Numbered from the stretch's first letter, positions 47,371-57,244 are shown. The stretch is 64,000 nucleotides of DNA from Maritimibacter alkaliphilus HTCC2654 (GCF_000152805.1 NZ_CH902578.1:3814648-3878647), one strand, 5' to 3'. Notes: generated by a model from the sequence alone, not told the origin. Numbers and translations: made by a program.

Positions 47371-48207
47371 TCAGGCCGGTTTGCGGATCACACAGGCGAA
47401 ATCGGCGCGCAGGCCCTTTTCGTATTCGTCGTATTCCGGGCTGCCGGGCATGTCGGCCCAGCGGCGGGCATAGATCGAAAACGGCCACGGCACCTTTGCC
47501 AGCGTGGCTTCGCGGCGGGGCAGGTCGGCCTTGAGCGATGCGAAGGTGTGCGGCGTGATGTTGCGATAGGTGAGGACTTCGAGCCCTTCCTTGGCGGCGG
47601 CTTCGCGAATCTCGCCCTCGACCTTGGCATGATCGCCCTGACGGTAGCCGCCGGAAAAGCTGATGAGTCCGCCGGGTTTCACGACGCGCCCGGCCTCTTC
47701 GACGAAAAGCGTCAGGCCGAAGTAGGTGGGCGATCCGACGGCGACCACCATGTCGAAACTGTCGTCGGCGAAGGCCAGCCCGCCGGAATGCCCTTGCGTG
47801 ATCGTGGCATCGGTGAAGGGCTTGGTGCGCCGTTTGGCGAGGCGGACGGCGGATTGCGAGCGTTCGGTGCCGGTGAGCTTGGCTTGCGGGTAGAGGCGCG
47901 ACAGGTAAACAAGCCCGCCGCCCTGACCGCAACCCACGTCGAGGATCGACGTCGGCGCAGGCCCGTGATCCTTCACCATCGTGCGGCCCGCCTGATGATA
48001 CATCATGGCCGAATGATCCTCGCCCGCGAACTCCGGGTAGGAGGTGTAGTCGTCGTCGAGCGGCATGTATCCGCCGTTGAAGAACCACATCCGCCGTGCC
48101 GGAGACAGGCGATACAGCACCTCGTAAGCGACGAGGTCGAACAGGTGGAACGCGAAGCCGAAAACCCGCTTGCCAAAACTGTCATGGGCGCGGAGAAAGT
48201 CTGGCAT
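47371..48207 (-). CDS. SAM-dependent methyltransferase
   Basis: 278 residues. Motif I is ILDVGCGQGGGLVYL, followed by the acidic LTGTERSQSAV, motif II-like SFDMVVAVGSPTYFG and motif III-like VVKPGGLISFSGG. The N-terminal 90 residues (VLYRLSPARRMWFFNGGYMPL, MMYHQ) resemble fatty-acid- or small-molecule methyltransferases. Substrate unknown. It is read leftward, 49 bp before holB, and divergently from the KpsS-like gene 69 bp away. Confidence 0.85.
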   Translation of the reverse strand: MPDFLRAHDSFGKRVFGFAFHLFDLVAYEVLYRLSPARRMWFFNGGYMPLDDDYTSYPEFAGEDHSAMMYHQAGRTMVKDHGPAPTSILDVGCGQGGGLVYLSRLYPQAKLTGTERSQSAVRLAKRRTKPFTDATITQGHSGGLAFADDSFDMVVAVGSPTYFGLTLFVEEAGRVVKPGGLISFSGGYRQGDHAKVEGEIREAAAKEGLEVLTYRNITPHTFASLKADLPRREATLAKVPWPFSIYARRWADMPGSPEYDEYEKGLRADFACVIRKPA

Positions 48208-48276
48208 CTTGCCTCCCGGTCGTGATTAAAGGGCCGGAGCCTTAATGCGATAGCCACAAGAAAAATGGAACAGCCA

Positions 48277-49605
48277 ATGAGCGCCAATCAGGGACAATCG
48301 GAGACGCGCAGTTTCCTGTTCCTGCAAGGGCCGACGTCGGGGGTGTTCCGCGATCTGGGCCGGGCGCTGGCCGCGCGGGGGCACAAGGTGCTCAAGGTCA
48401 ATTTCTGTCCCGGCGACTGGCTGTTCTGGCGCGGCAAGGACACGCAGATGTATCGCGGGTCGCTGGCAGGCTGGCCCGACCATCTGCGCGCGCTCATCCG
48501 CGAACGTGGCGTGACCGACATCCTCTATTTCGCGGACCGTTTCCCCTATCACAAAGCGGCGCAGCGCGTGGCGCATGAGGAGGGGGTGCGTAGCGTATCG
48601 ATGGAATACGGCTACCTGCGGCCCGACTGGCTGATCCTCGAAGAGGGCGGGCAGTCGACCTATTCCCATTTTCCGAAAGATCCCGCCAAGATCGAAGCGG
48701 TGGCAGAAACGCTGGAGCCGGTCGATCAGGCCCAGATCTATGACATCCCGAGTCTGGACGAGGCGGTGCGCGAAGCGTCGTTCCACCTGTCGAACGCCTT
48801 CTTCGGATGGCTGACCCCGCGCTATCGCCCCGATCGCTATTACCCGGTCTTGGTCGAGTTTCCGGCCTATGTTCCTCGGCTTCTGAAGCGGCGGCGCAAC
48901 GCGCCGAAGGCGGATGCACTGGTCAGGCATTTCGAGGCGACGGCCGAGGTGCCGCGCTTCCTCGTGCCGCTACAGATGCAGAACGACTATCAACTGCGCG
49001 ACAATGCGCCCAAGGGGTTCCAGACCGAATTCATCCGGCGTGTCATGGCCTCGTTCCGCGATCATGCGCCGGAAGGGACCGAACTTATCTTCAAGATTCA
49101 CCCGATGGACAACGGGCTGGAGCGGTGGGAGCGGGTGGTGCCGCGTCTGGCCGCCGAACACGGGCTGGCCGAGCGGGTGCATTTTCTGGACGGCGGGTTC
49201 CTGCCCGACATCTTCTCCATCGTCGCGGGCTGCGTGGTCATCAATTCGACCACCGGCCTGATCGCGCTTCGGCGCAACGTGCCGACCAAACCTTTGGGTG
49301 TGGCGGTCTACGACATCGAGGGGCTGACGCATCAGGGCGATCTGGACGGGTTCTGGACCGATCCCCAGCCTCCGAAGCCCGGAATGCTGAACGCGCTCGT
49401 GCGCGCCATGGCCTATGGCATCCATGTGCGCGGCTCGGTCTATGGCGACGAAGGGCGGGCGGCGTTCATCCGTAACGCGATCGAACGGCTGGAGCAGCCG
49501 CGCATCAACCAGTTCGGGCTTTACGAGCCGCGCCCGCCGCGCGTCGACAAGGCCGTGTCGCTGGGCATCGCGGTCGATTGGCCCGTGGGCAAGATCGCGT
49601 CGTGA
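48277..49605 (+). CDS. Capsule polysaccharide biosynthesis/export protein, KpsS-like
   Basis: 442 residues from ATG 48277 (an ATG at 48265 is possible). It begins FLFLQGPTSGVFRDLGRALA and contains VNFCPGDWLFWRG, EYGYLRPDWLILEEGG, FKIHPMDNGLERW and the typical VVINSTTGLIALRRN. KpsS-type enzymes are Kdo transferases that start the lipid anchor of group 2 capsules. The stop overlaps the GTG start of the SDR gene (GTGA). No KpsC or capsule transporter gene is in the window. Confidence 0.88.
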   Translation: MSANQGQSETRSFLFLQGPTSGVFRDLGRALAARGHKVLKVNFCPGDWLFWRGKDTQMYRGSLAGWPDHLRALIRERGVTDILYFADRFPYHKAAQRVAHEEGVRSVSMEYGYLRPDWLILEEGGQSTYSHFPKDPAKIEAVAETLEPVDQAQIYDIPSLDEAVREASFHLSNAFFGWLTPRYRPDRYYPVLVEFPAYVPRLLKRRRNAPKADALVRHFEATAEVPRFLVPLQMQNDYQLRDNAPKGFQTEFIRRVMASFRDHAPEGTELIFKIHPMDNGLERWERVVPRLAAEHGLAERVHFLDGGFLPDIFSIVAGCVVINSTTGLIALRRNVPTKPLGVAVYDIEGLTHQGDLDGFWTDPQPPKPGMLNALVRAMAYGIHVRGSVYGDEGRAAFIRNAIERLEQPRINQFGLYEPRPPRVDKAVSLGIAVDWPVGKIAS

Positions 49606-50396
49606 CCGGGGCGCGCCGCATCCTGCTGACCGGGGCAAGCTCGGGTCTGGGGCGGGAATTGGCGCGCGCCTTGGCGAAACCGGGCGTGACCCTGTGCCTG
49701 TCGGGACGACGTGAGACGGCCTTGGCGGCGGTCGCCGACGAATTGCGCGCCAAGGGGGCCGAGGTCGAGACCGCCATCGTGGACCTGACCGACATTCAGG
49801 CGGCCGAGGATTGGGTCGATGCCGCGGCCCACGCGCCCATCGACCTTGCGCTCCTGAACGCGGGGATGTTCGACGGGCGCGGCAAGGACGGTAAGCTGGA
49901 AAGCCCGCGCCGGGCCGCGATCCAGATCGAAACGAACCTGACCGCGCCCACCGTGCTGGCGCTGCGTCTGGCAGACCACATGCGCGAGGCGGGGCAGGGC
50001 ACGATCCTGTTCGTCTCGTCGCTGGGAGCCTTTGCCAATCAGGCCGATGCGCCGAGTTATTGCGCCTCGAAAGCCGGGGTCACGGCATTCGCCCGCGCGC
50101 TGCGCGAAGACCTCGCCCCCGACGGGGTGCGCGTGGTGATCGCGCATCCCGGCCATATCGAGACGCCGCAGACCGAGGTGCATCGCGGCCCGCTGCCGGG
50201 GATCATGCCCGCAGAGCAAGCGGCGAAAACCATCCTCGCGGGGCTGGCGCGCGGGACCGCGGAAATCGACTTTCCCGGCCACCTCAGATTGGGGCTGAAA
50301 CTCCAGTCGCTGCTGCCGTGGAAAATGCAGGCGAAGATCAATCAGGGGCTGCGGTTTCACGTCGATCATGGCGACGACCCCGACAAGGGGAAGTAA
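49602..50396 (+). CDS. Short-chain dehydrogenase/reductase
   Basis: 264 residues from GTG 49602 overlapping the KpsS-like stop. Cofactor loop TGASSGLGRELA; ALLNAGMF-type LLNAGMFDG; catalytic Ser in ILFVSSLGAF and YxxxK in YCASKAG; the Asn/Ser set is typical of classical SDRs. The C-terminus (PWKMQAKINQGLRFH) may contact the membrane, as in lipid-active SDRs. Coupling to the KpsS-like gene suggests a role in envelope glycan or lipid chemistry; this is inference. Confidence 0.88.
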   Translation: MTGARRILLTGASSGLGRELARALAKPGVTLCLSGRRETALAAVADELRAKGAEVETAIVDLTDIQAAEDWVDAAAHAPIDLALLNAGMFDGRGKDGKLESPRRAAIQIETNLTAPTVLALRLADHMREAGQGTILFVSSLGAFANQADAPSYCASKAGVTAFARALREDLAPDGVRVVIAHPGHIETPQTEVHRGPLPGIMPAEQAAKTILAGLARGTAEIDFPGHLRLGLKLQSLLPWKMQAKINQGLRFHVDHGDDPDKGK

Positions 50397-50663
50397 CGTC
50401 AAGGGCTTGGCCGGTTCGGGCGATGCCCGAAATCCGGGCATTGCGTCGTGATAAGCGGCTTGAAAGCCCTCGGAAATTTTTGAACGTCGGGTCAAATCCG
50501 GCGAAAAAGCCAAAATCTATCAACCACCTTGAAAAAACCCGTGCTAGGCTTTCGCATGTCTGCAGGGGGAATCGCTGCCGTCCCGGTCACGCGTTGCCTG
50601 CCAAAAAAATAAACTAACCTGCCGCGCCCGAACGTCTTGGCGTGGTTCGACATGGAGGTCTTA

Positions 50664-51692
50664 ATGACGTTTCTCAACAAAATCACGGCCCGCACCGGGC
50701 TTGCCGCCGCGCTGCTCGCCGGCACGGTGATGACGGCTTCGGCCTTCACCGCCTGTCAGGTGACCGACACGGGCGGCATCGACGACGCGGGCTTCAACCA
50801 GACCGCGTGGAAGGGCGTGCAGGATGCGATGGAGGCTTCGGACATCGAAGGCCGTTTCCTGGAATCGCAGGCCGAAACCGATTACGAGGCCAACCTGAAC
50901 TCGCTGATCGAAGGCAACTGCGACATCATCGTCACCGTCGGCTTCCTCATGGGCGACGCGACCAAGGCAGCCGCCGAGGCCAACCCGGAGCAGAAATTCT
51001 CGATCGTCGACTTCGCCTATGATCCCACGATCCCGAACGTGCTGGGTCAGGTTTATGCGACCGATCAGGGTGCGTTCCTTGCCGGTTATCTGGCCGCTGG
51101 CATGTCCCAGACGGGCGTCGTCGGCACCTTCGGCGGCATCAACATCCCGCCGGTCACCGCGTTCATGGACGGCTTCTACTACGGCGTTCAGTACTACAAC
51201 GAACAGAAGGGCACCGACGTGATGGTTCTGGGCTGGAACCCGGAAAGCTCGGAAGGCCTGTTCACCGGCAACTTCGACAGCCTCGACGATGGCCGCGCCT
51301 TCGCCGAGAACCTGCATCAGGAAGGCGCCGACATCGTTATGCCCGTCGCCGGTCCCGTGGGCCTTGGTTCGGCGCAGCTTGCCGACGAGATGGGCACCGA
51401 CAGCCTGAAGATCATCGGTGTGGACGCCGACCAGACCCAGACCGACCCGGAAAAGGCGCATGTCTATCTGACTTCGGTCCTCAAGCGCATGGACTCGACC
51501 GTGACGCAGGTGATCGACATGGCGATGAACGACACGTTCGAGGGCGGGCTGATCGTAGGCACGCTCGAGAACGAAGGCGTGGGCCTTGCCCCCTATGGCG
51601 CCTTCGAAGATTCCATTCCGGAAGAGCTGAAAGCCGAGATCGAGGCCGTGAAAGCGGGCATCATCGACGGATCGATTCAGGTCGGCATGTAA
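50664..51692 (+). CDS. BMP-family ABC transporter substrate-binding protein
   Basis: 342 residues with signal peptide (TGLAAALLAGTVMTASA). BMP/Med-family features: CQVTDTGGIDDAGFNQTAWKG, ITVGFLMGDATKAAAEANPEQKF-type segments, and AAGMSQTGVVGTFGGINIP. The family binds nucleosides or similar ring compounds. The ATG follows GGAGG. It is the first gene of a four-gene importer set and is separated from the ATPase gene by a hairpin that may limit read-through. Confidence 0.9.
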   Translation: MTFLNKITARTGLAAALLAGTVMTASAFTACQVTDTGGIDDAGFNQTAWKGVQDAMEASDIEGRFLESQAETDYEANLNSLIEGNCDIIVTVGFLMGDATKAAAEANPEQKFSIVDFAYDPTIPNVLGQVYATDQGAFLAGYLAAGMSQTGVVGTFGGINIPPVTAFMDGFYYGVQYYNEQKGTDVMVLGWNPESSEGLFTGNFDSLDDGRAFAENLHQEGADIVMPVAGPVGLGSAQLADEMGTDSLKIIGVDADQTQTDPEKAHVYLTSVLKRMDSTVTQVIDMAMNDTFEGGLIVGTLENEGVGLAPYGAFEDSIPEELKAEIEAVKAGIIDGSIQVGM

Positions 51693-51704
51693 TCTGACCC
51701 TTTG

Positions 51705-51734
51705 CCGCCGCCGGTGAAACCCGGCGGCGGTTTT
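51705..51734 (+). terminator. Hairpin between binding-protein and ATPase genes
   Basis: CCGCCGCCGG-TGAAAC-CCGGCGGCGG followed by TTTT: a perfect 10-bp stem, 13 nt after the binding-protein stop and 36 nt before the next ATG. It could be a partial terminator giving excess binding protein. Confidence 0.75.
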
Positions 51735-51769
51735 CCGTCCAAAACCTGTCCAATCGGGGAGGGCTGCCC

Positions 51770-53293
51770 ATGGATGTCGAACTGCGCGGTCTGACCAAGC
51801 GCTTCGGCCCCGTCGTCGCCAACGACAACGTCAATCTGCACATCCGCGCGGGCGAGGTTCTGGGCCTGCTCGGCGAGAACGGTGCGGGCAAATCGACCAT
51901 GATGAACATGCTCTCGGGGCTCTACACGCCCGACGAGGGCGAGATCCTGATCGACGGCAAGCCGGTCAAGTTCGAAGGCCCCGGCGACGGGATCGCCGCG
52001 GGCATCGGCATGGTGCACCAGCATTTCATGCTCGTCCCCGTGATGACGGTCGCCGAAAACGTCGTGCTGGGCGTCGAGCCGACCGGCAAGTTCGGATACC
52101 TCGACATCAAGAAGGCCCGCCGTCAGGTCGAGGAGATCAACGAGAAATACCGCCTGCACGTGCCCCCCGATGAACTGATCGAAGAGCTTCCGGTGGGCAT
52201 CCAGCAGCGCGTCGAGATCCTCAAGGTGCTGTTCCGGTCTGCGGACGTGCTGATCCTTGACGAGCCGACCGCCGTGCTTACCCCGCAGGAGGTGCGCGAA
52301 TTCTTCGGGATCGTGGACACCTTGAAGAAAGCCGGGAAAGCCATTGTTTTCATTACGCATAAGCTGCACGAGGTTCTGGAGATTTCGGACCGGATCAGCG
52401 TGCTGCGCCAAGGCCGGATCACCGGCGAAGGCGACCCCAAGACACTGACGGAATCGGACCTTGCCGAGATGATGGTGGGCCGCCCGGTCAGCTTCACGAC
52501 CGCCAAGGGCGATGCCAAGCCGGGCCGCACCATGCTGGAATTGCACGATGTGACCATGCTGGACGAGAACGACGACAAGGTGCTCGACCGCGTGTCGATG
52601 ACCGTGCGCTCGGGCGAGGTCGTGGGCGTTGCGGGGGTGCAGGGCAACGGCCAGACCGAACTGGTCGAGGCGATCACGGGGCTTGAGCGTGTTGCGTCGG
52701 GCAAAATCGACTTCGACGGCACCGACATCACCTATGCTCGCGTGCGCGAGCGTCACAAAATGGGCATGGCCCATATCCCAGAGGATCGGCACAAGTCGGG
52801 CATGGTCGACAGCTTCTCGGTCGCCGAGAACATGGTGCTGAACAACTATTACGCGCCGGAATATTCCAAAGGCTGGGCGATCGACTGGCCCAAGGTCCAC
52901 GAGACGGCGGCGAAATACTGCGTCGAATTCGACGTGCGCACGCCGAGCGTGTTCCTGCCCGGCGGGGCGCTGTCGGGCGGCAACCAGCAAAAGATGGTGG
53001 TGGCGCGCGAACTGGAGCGTCAGACCAAGCTCGTGATCGCCTCGCAGCCGACACGCGGGGTCGACGTCGGGTCGATCGAGTATATCCACGAGCGGCTCAT
53101 CGCCAGCCGGGACGAGGGCGACGGCGTGCTTATCGTATCGTCGGAGCTGGACGAGATCATGGGGCTCTCGGACCGCATTTACGTCATGTACGACGGCAGG
53201 ATCGTCGCGGAATTCGACAACACCGGCGGCAAGGCCGACCGCAATGCCGTGGGCCTCGCGATGGCGGGGTCGTTTGAAGGAGAGGCCGCATGA
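51770..53293 (+). CDS. ABC transporter ATP-binding protein (sugar/nucleoside type)
   Basis: 507 residues with two tandem ATPase domains. Domain 1 has Walker A LGENGAGKST and Walker B VLILDEPTAVL; its signature is the LPVGIQQR variant usual in this class. Domain 2 has the loop GVQGNGQTEL, with Walker A lost as in relatives, and the signature LSGGNQQKMVVAREL. It belongs to the group used with BMP binding proteins. It overlaps the next gene by ATGA. Confidence 0.94.
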   Translation: MDVELRGLTKRFGPVVANDNVNLHIRAGEVLGLLGENGAGKSTMMNMLSGLYTPDEGEILIDGKPVKFEGPGDGIAAGIGMVHQHFMLVPVMTVAENVVLGVEPTGKFGYLDIKKARRQVEEINEKYRLHVPPDELIEELPVGIQQRVEILKVLFRSADVLILDEPTAVLTPQEVREFFGIVDTLKKAGKAIVFITHKLHEVLEISDRISVLRQGRITGEGDPKTLTESDLAEMMVGRPVSFTTAKGDAKPGRTMLELHDVTMLDENDDKVLDRVSMTVRSGEVVGVAGVQGNGQTELVEAITGLERVASGKIDFDGTDITYARVRERHKMGMAHIPEDRHKSGMVDSFSVAENMVLNNYYAPEYSKGWAIDWPKVHETAAKYCVEFDVRTPSVFLPGGALSGGNQQKMVVARELERQTKLVIASQPTRGVDVGSIEYIHERLIASRDEGDGVLIVSSELDEIMGLSDRIYVMYDGRIVAEFDNTGGKADRNAVGLAMAGSFEGEAA

Positions 53294-54441
53294 GTTCGGG
53301 ACCGGACCTCAAGGAAGTGAATGAACGGATGCGCGGCCTGATGGCGCGCACCACCCATGGCCGCGACGATTTCGAGGATCTCGTGATCGTGCCGCTGTTC
53401 GCCGTGGTCGTGGCGCTGATCTTCGGCGCGCTCATCATGCTCGCCACCGCCGTCGACTTGCCGACCATCGGGCGCAGCTTCGTGGCGCTCGCCGTCGGCT
53501 CGGTCGGGTCGCTGTCGGCCTGGTCCGAGACGCTGACCGCCTCGATCCCGCTGGTTCTGGCGGGGCTGGGCCTTGGCCTTGGTTTCCGGGCGGGCCTGTT
53601 CAACATCGGGGCGGAGGGTCAGCTTCTGATGGGCGGTCTGGCCGCCGTCGTTGCGGGCTTCACCTTGGCCGGTCTGCCGTGGATCATCCATCTGCCTCTG
53701 ACGCTTCTGATCGGGGCGCTGGTCGGCGCGCTTTACGCGGCCATCGCGGGGTTTCTCAAGGCGACGACCGGGGCGCATGAGGTCATCTCGACCATCATGC
53801 TCAACCTCATCTCCTATCGCCTGCTCGACTGGCTGCTGCGCCAGCCCTTCATCCAGCGCGAAGGTCGGTCCGACCCGATTTCCAAGGACGTTCCGCCCTC
53901 GGCGGAACTGCCCCGCATCCTCGATTTCATCGACGTGAACCTGCGCCTTCACGCGGGCATTTTCGTGATGCTGGCCGCCGTCGCTTTCGTCTACTGGATG
54001 CTGTTTCGCTCGAAGATCGGCTTCGCCTTCCGCGCTTCGGGCGAGAACCCGGATGCGGCGAACTACGCGGGCATGAACGCGGCCTTCATCATCGTGCTGG
54101 CGATGGGCACGGCGGGCGCGCTCGCCGGTCTTGCTGGTGCGACGCAGGTCACCGGCGTTCTGGGCCGCGCGAGCCCCGGCTTTTCGGCCGGGATCGGGTT
54201 CGACGCCATCGCTGTCGCGCTTCTGGGCCGGTCGCATCCCGTCGGCATCCTGTTCGCCGGCATCCTGTTCGGCGCGCTCGAGGCGGGCGGCCGCCAGATG
54301 CAGGTCAGCGCGGGCGTGTCCATCGACCTGATCGGGATCATTCAGGCCCTCATCATCATCTTCATCGCGGCCCCGCTTCTCGTGCGCGCGATCTTCCCGT
54401 GGGGCTTCCGGAAACGCACCAAACGCGTGGGTGACGCATGA
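53290..54441 (+). CDS. ABC transporter permease 1 (BMP/nucleoside type)
   Basis: 383 residues. A BPD_transp_2-family permease with about eight to ten hydrophobic helices; LGLGLGFRAGLFNIGAEGQL and HEVISTIMLNLISYRLLDW are typical, and the C-terminal part has RASPGFSAGIGFDAIAVALLG. The N-terminal 40 residues are charged. It pairs with the next permease. The ATG overlaps the ATPase stop (ATGA). Confidence 0.93.
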   Translation: MSSGPDLKEVNERMRGLMARTTHGRDDFEDLVIVPLFAVVVALIFGALIMLATAVDLPTIGRSFVALAVGSVGSLSAWSETLTASIPLVLAGLGLGLGFRAGLFNIGAEGQLLMGGLAAVVAGFTLAGLPWIIHLPLTLLIGALVGALYAAIAGFLKATTGAHEVISTIMLNLISYRLLDWLLRQPFIQREGRSDPISKDVPPSAELPRILDFIDVNLRLHAGIFVMLAAVAFVYWMLFRSKIGFAFRASGENPDAANYAGMNAAFIIVLAMGTAGALAGLAGATQVTGVLGRASPGFSAGIGFDAIAVALLGRSHPVGILFAGILFGALEAGGRQMQVSAGVSIDLIGIIQALIIIFIAAPLLVRAIFPWGFRKRTKRVGDA

Positions 54442-55712
54442 CCGACATGACCAGCCAAGCCACCCCGTCGCCCGACGAGAAACTCGACAGCGCCTCGGCC
54501 CGCCGCGCGCGGATCATGGGCGGGGTGCTGATCGCGCTCGCCCTTCTGGTGCTGTTCGGGCTGAACGTGACACCGGGCGAGGTCGCGACCTTCCGCCTGA
54601 CCACGCCGCGCGATGCCATTCAGGTCGGCAACCTCGTCGTCCCCGGCGGGCCGTTCAACATGATCGCCGCGGCGCTGCTCGCCTTTCTCGGCGTGCGCCA
54701 GTTCCTGCGCGGCGGCGCGAAGTGGACGAACCTGAGCCTCGGGATCGGTCTCGCCATTCTCGTCATGGCCTTCCTCGTCTGGGCGACGGCGGGCAAATCG
54801 TTCTCGCTCACCGGCATGTTGCAGGCCACGATGGTGCGTGCCGTGCCCATCGCGCTGGGCGGACTCGCGGGCGTGTTGTCCGAACGTGTGGCGGTCGTGA
54901 ACATCGCCATCGAAGGGATGCTACTGGCGGGCGCCTTCACCGGCGCGCTCATCGGGTCGCTTCTGGGCGGGTGGGTCGGCATGTTCGCCGCGATCCTCGT
55001 CGGTGGCGGCTTCGGCATGCTGCTCGCCGCCCTCGTCGTGACCTACCGAATGGACCAGATCATCGCGGGGGTGGTCATCAATCTCTTCGTCTTGGGCGTG
55101 ACGAGTTACGTGTCGTCGCAGGTGTTTTCCGAATATCGACACCTGAACAACGCGCCCACCTTCCGCGCCTTCAAGATCCCGCTCCTGGGCGACATTCCGG
55201 TCATCGGCCCGATGCTGTTCAACCAGAACCTGTTCGTCTACGGCGCGTTGATACTGGTCGCGATCTCGACCTACTACCTGTTTCACACCAAGAACGGGCT
55301 GCGCGCGCGCGCCGTGGGCGAGCATCCCCGTGCCGCCGACACGCTGGGCGTCGACGTCTATCGCACGCGCTATATCCACGTGACGCTGGGCGGCATGGTC
55401 GCGGGCTTCGGTGGCGCATGGTTCACGCTCGGCTCTGTCGGGCGGTTCGACGAGAACATGACGAACGGGCGCGGCTACATCGGGCTCGCCGCCATGATCT
55501 TCGGCCGGTGGCATCCGGTCGGGGCGCTTTCGGCTGCGCTGATCTTCGGCTTCGCGGATTCGATCCAGCAGAAACTGGCGCTCCTGAACACGCCGATCCC
55601 GTCCGAATTCCTCGCCATGGCCCCCTATATCGCGACGATCATCGTGGTCGCGGGCCTGATCGGCCGGTCGAAACCGCCAGCAGCGAACGGGACGCCCTAC
55701 ACCAAGGAATAA
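54438..55712 (+). CDS. ABC transporter permease 2 (BMP/nucleoside type)
   Basis: 424 residues, the second BPD_transp_2 permease. GGLAGVLSERVAVVNIAIEGM, DQIIAGVVINLFVLGVTSY and the C-terminal GRGYIGLAAMIFGRWHPVGAL match the family. The start overlaps the previous stop (ATGA). With the preceding three genes it forms a complete importer. The substrate is inferred to be a nucleoside or a related compound; it could also be an intermediate of nearby catabolism. Confidence 0.93.
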   Translation: MTDMTSQATPSPDEKLDSASARRARIMGGVLIALALLVLFGLNVTPGEVATFRLTTPRDAIQVGNLVVPGGPFNMIAAALLAFLGVRQFLRGGAKWTNLSLGIGLAILVMAFLVWATAGKSFSLTGMLQATMVRAVPIALGGLAGVLSERVAVVNIAIEGMLLAGAFTGALIGSLLGGWVGMFAAILVGGGFGMLLAALVVTYRMDQIIAGVVINLFVLGVTSYVSSQVFSEYRHLNNAPTFRAFKIPLLGDIPVIGPMLFNQNLFVYGALILVAISTYYLFHTKNGLRARAVGEHPRAADTLGVDVYRTRYIHVTLGGMVAGFGGAWFTLGSVGRFDENMTNGRGYIGLAAMIFGRWHPVGALSAALIFGFADSIQQKLALLNTPIPSEFLAMAPYIATIIVVAGLIGRSKPPAANGTPYTKE

Positions 55713-55894
55713 AGGGGTGGAGCGTCCCGAATTCGAACAGTGACAACTGAAAAAGGGTGTTGCGTGACCGTGGATCAGAAGACCGATTTGCCCGATCCGG
55801 GAACGCTCCATGTCGCGTTGGGTCGGTCGAACCACTCACAAGACCGAGCCATGCGTAACACCAAGGACTTTAATCTCACACTCTGGGACGTAAA

Positions 55895-55912
55895 ATGGTG
55901 GAATTCCACCAT
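55895..55912. promoter_or_regulatory. 18-bp perfect palindrome upstream of the glycerate kinase gene
   Basis: ATGGTGGAATTCCACCAT is a perfect 18-bp palindrome, 57 bp before the kinase ATG. TGGT...ACCA ends resemble operators of GntR/FadR-type regulators and the TGGAATTCCA centre those of IclR types. No regulator of those families is in the window. Confidence 0.6.
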
Positions 55913-55969
55913 GTTGGCGCTTACAAACTTATCTGATGGAGTCAGATTTGGCCGGCGCGGGGCGGCCAC

Positions 55970-57238
55970 ATGACACCGGACGACCGCGCCCTCCTGACCG
56001 ACCTGTTCGACGCAGCGATCCGGGCCGCCGATGCGACGCAGGCATTGGGGCCGAACCTGCCTGCCCCCCCGAAGGGCCGGACGGTCGTGATCGGTGCGGG
56101 CAAGGGCGCGGCGCAACTCGCCGTCGCTTTCGAGGATCTGTGGGAAGCCCCATACGAAGGCGTCGTGGTCACGCGATACGGATACGGGGCCAAGACCCGA
56201 ACCATTCGCGTGATGGAAGCCGCCCATCCGGTGCCGGATGCTGCCGGGATCGACGGGGCCGAGGCTCTGTTCGCGGCGGTCCAGGGGCTGACCGAAGACG
56301 ACCTCGTCATCGCGTTGATTACCGGGGGCGGGTCGGCCCTGCTGCCCGCGCCGCCCGACGGCTTCACGCTCGCGGACGAGCAGGCCCTGAACGAGGCGCT
56401 CCTTGCCTCGGGCGCGCCGATTTCCGCGATGAATGCGATCCGAAAGCATTTCTCGCTCATGAAGGGCGGGCGGCTCGCGGCGGCGGCGCATCCGGCCAAG
56501 GTGGTGACGCTGATCGTATCCGATGTGCCGGGGGACGATCCGGCGCAGGTGGCGTCCGGCCCGACGGTTCCCGATGCGACCGATGCAAAGGCGGCGCTGG
56601 CCGCGATCCGCGCCTGGAACGTCGCGTTGCCCGACCGCATGTTGGCCGAAATCGAGGCCTGCGTTGCGCCCGATCCCGCGGACCCGGCCTTCGCGGGCAA
56701 CGAGGTCAGGGTGATCGCCTCCGCCGCCCGTTCGCTCGACGCCGCCGCCGCCCGTGCACGGGACCGCGGCCTTCCGGCGGTGATCCTCTCCGACGCCATA
56801 GAAGGCGAGGCGCGGGAGGTCGCGCGCGTCCACGCGGCGATCGCGGGCCACTCGGCCACCAGGGCCCAACCCTTCGAAGCGCCCGTCGTCATCCTGTCGG
56901 GCGGCGAGACGACAGTGACGCTGAAAGGGCAGGGGCGCGGCGGGCGGAATACCGAATTCCTGCTCGCCTTCGCCATAGCCATCGACGGGTCGACAGGGAT
57001 TGCCGCGTTGGCCGCCGACACCGATGGGATCGACGGAAGCGAGGACAACGCGGGGGCCTTCGCCGACGGCACAACCGCCGCGCGCCTGCGCGAAGCGGGC
57101 TACGACCCGGCGGCGCTTCTTGCAGATAACGACGCTTTCACGGCCTTCGAGGTTCTGGGCGACCTGTTCACCCCCGGCCCCACAGGCACCAACGTGAACG
57201 ACTTCCGCGCCATCCTCGTGCGCCCGTCGGACGGCTAG
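55970..57238 (+). CDS. Glycerate 2-kinase (type II, DUF4147/MOFRL)
   Basis: 422 residues. The N-terminal DUF4147 part has [55 protein letters not shown] and [19 protein letters not shown]. The C-terminal MOFRL domain has [27 protein letters not shown] sequence (SGGETTVTL) and [17 protein letters not shown]. These are the signatures of TtuD/GckA glycerate kinases that make 2-phosphoglycerate. It may belong to glycerate or tartronate use, or to carboxylate intermediates from nearby pathways. An intergenic palindrome likely regulates it. Confidence 0.93.
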   Translation: MTPDDRALLTDLFDAAIRAADATQALGPNLPAPPKGRTVVIGAGKGAAQLAVAFEDLWEAPYEGVVVTRYGYGAKTRTIRVMEAAHPVPDAAGIDGAEALFAAVQGLTEDDLVIALITGGGSALLPAPPDGFTLADEQALNEALLASGAPISAMNAIRKHFSLMKGGRLAAAAHPAKVVTLIVSDVPGDDPAQVASGPTVPDATDAKAALAAIRAWNVALPDRMLAEIEACVAPDPADPAFAGNEVRVIASAARSLDAAAARARDRGLPAVILSDAIEGEAREVARVHAAIAGHSATRAQPFEAPVVILSGGETTVTLKGQGRGGRNTEFLLAFAIAIDGSTGIAALAADTDGIDGSEDNAGAFADGTTAARLREAGYDPAALLADNDAFTAFEVLGDLFTPGPTGTNVNDFRAILVRPSDG

Positions 57239-57244
57239 GCGCCC

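Noticed and set aside
55740..55973. Short plus-strand frame of 77 codons before the glycerate kinase gene
   Set aside because: It covers the palindrome and promoter-like AT-rich stretch, overlaps the kinase start, has no hydrophobic or domain pattern and no good ribosome site.
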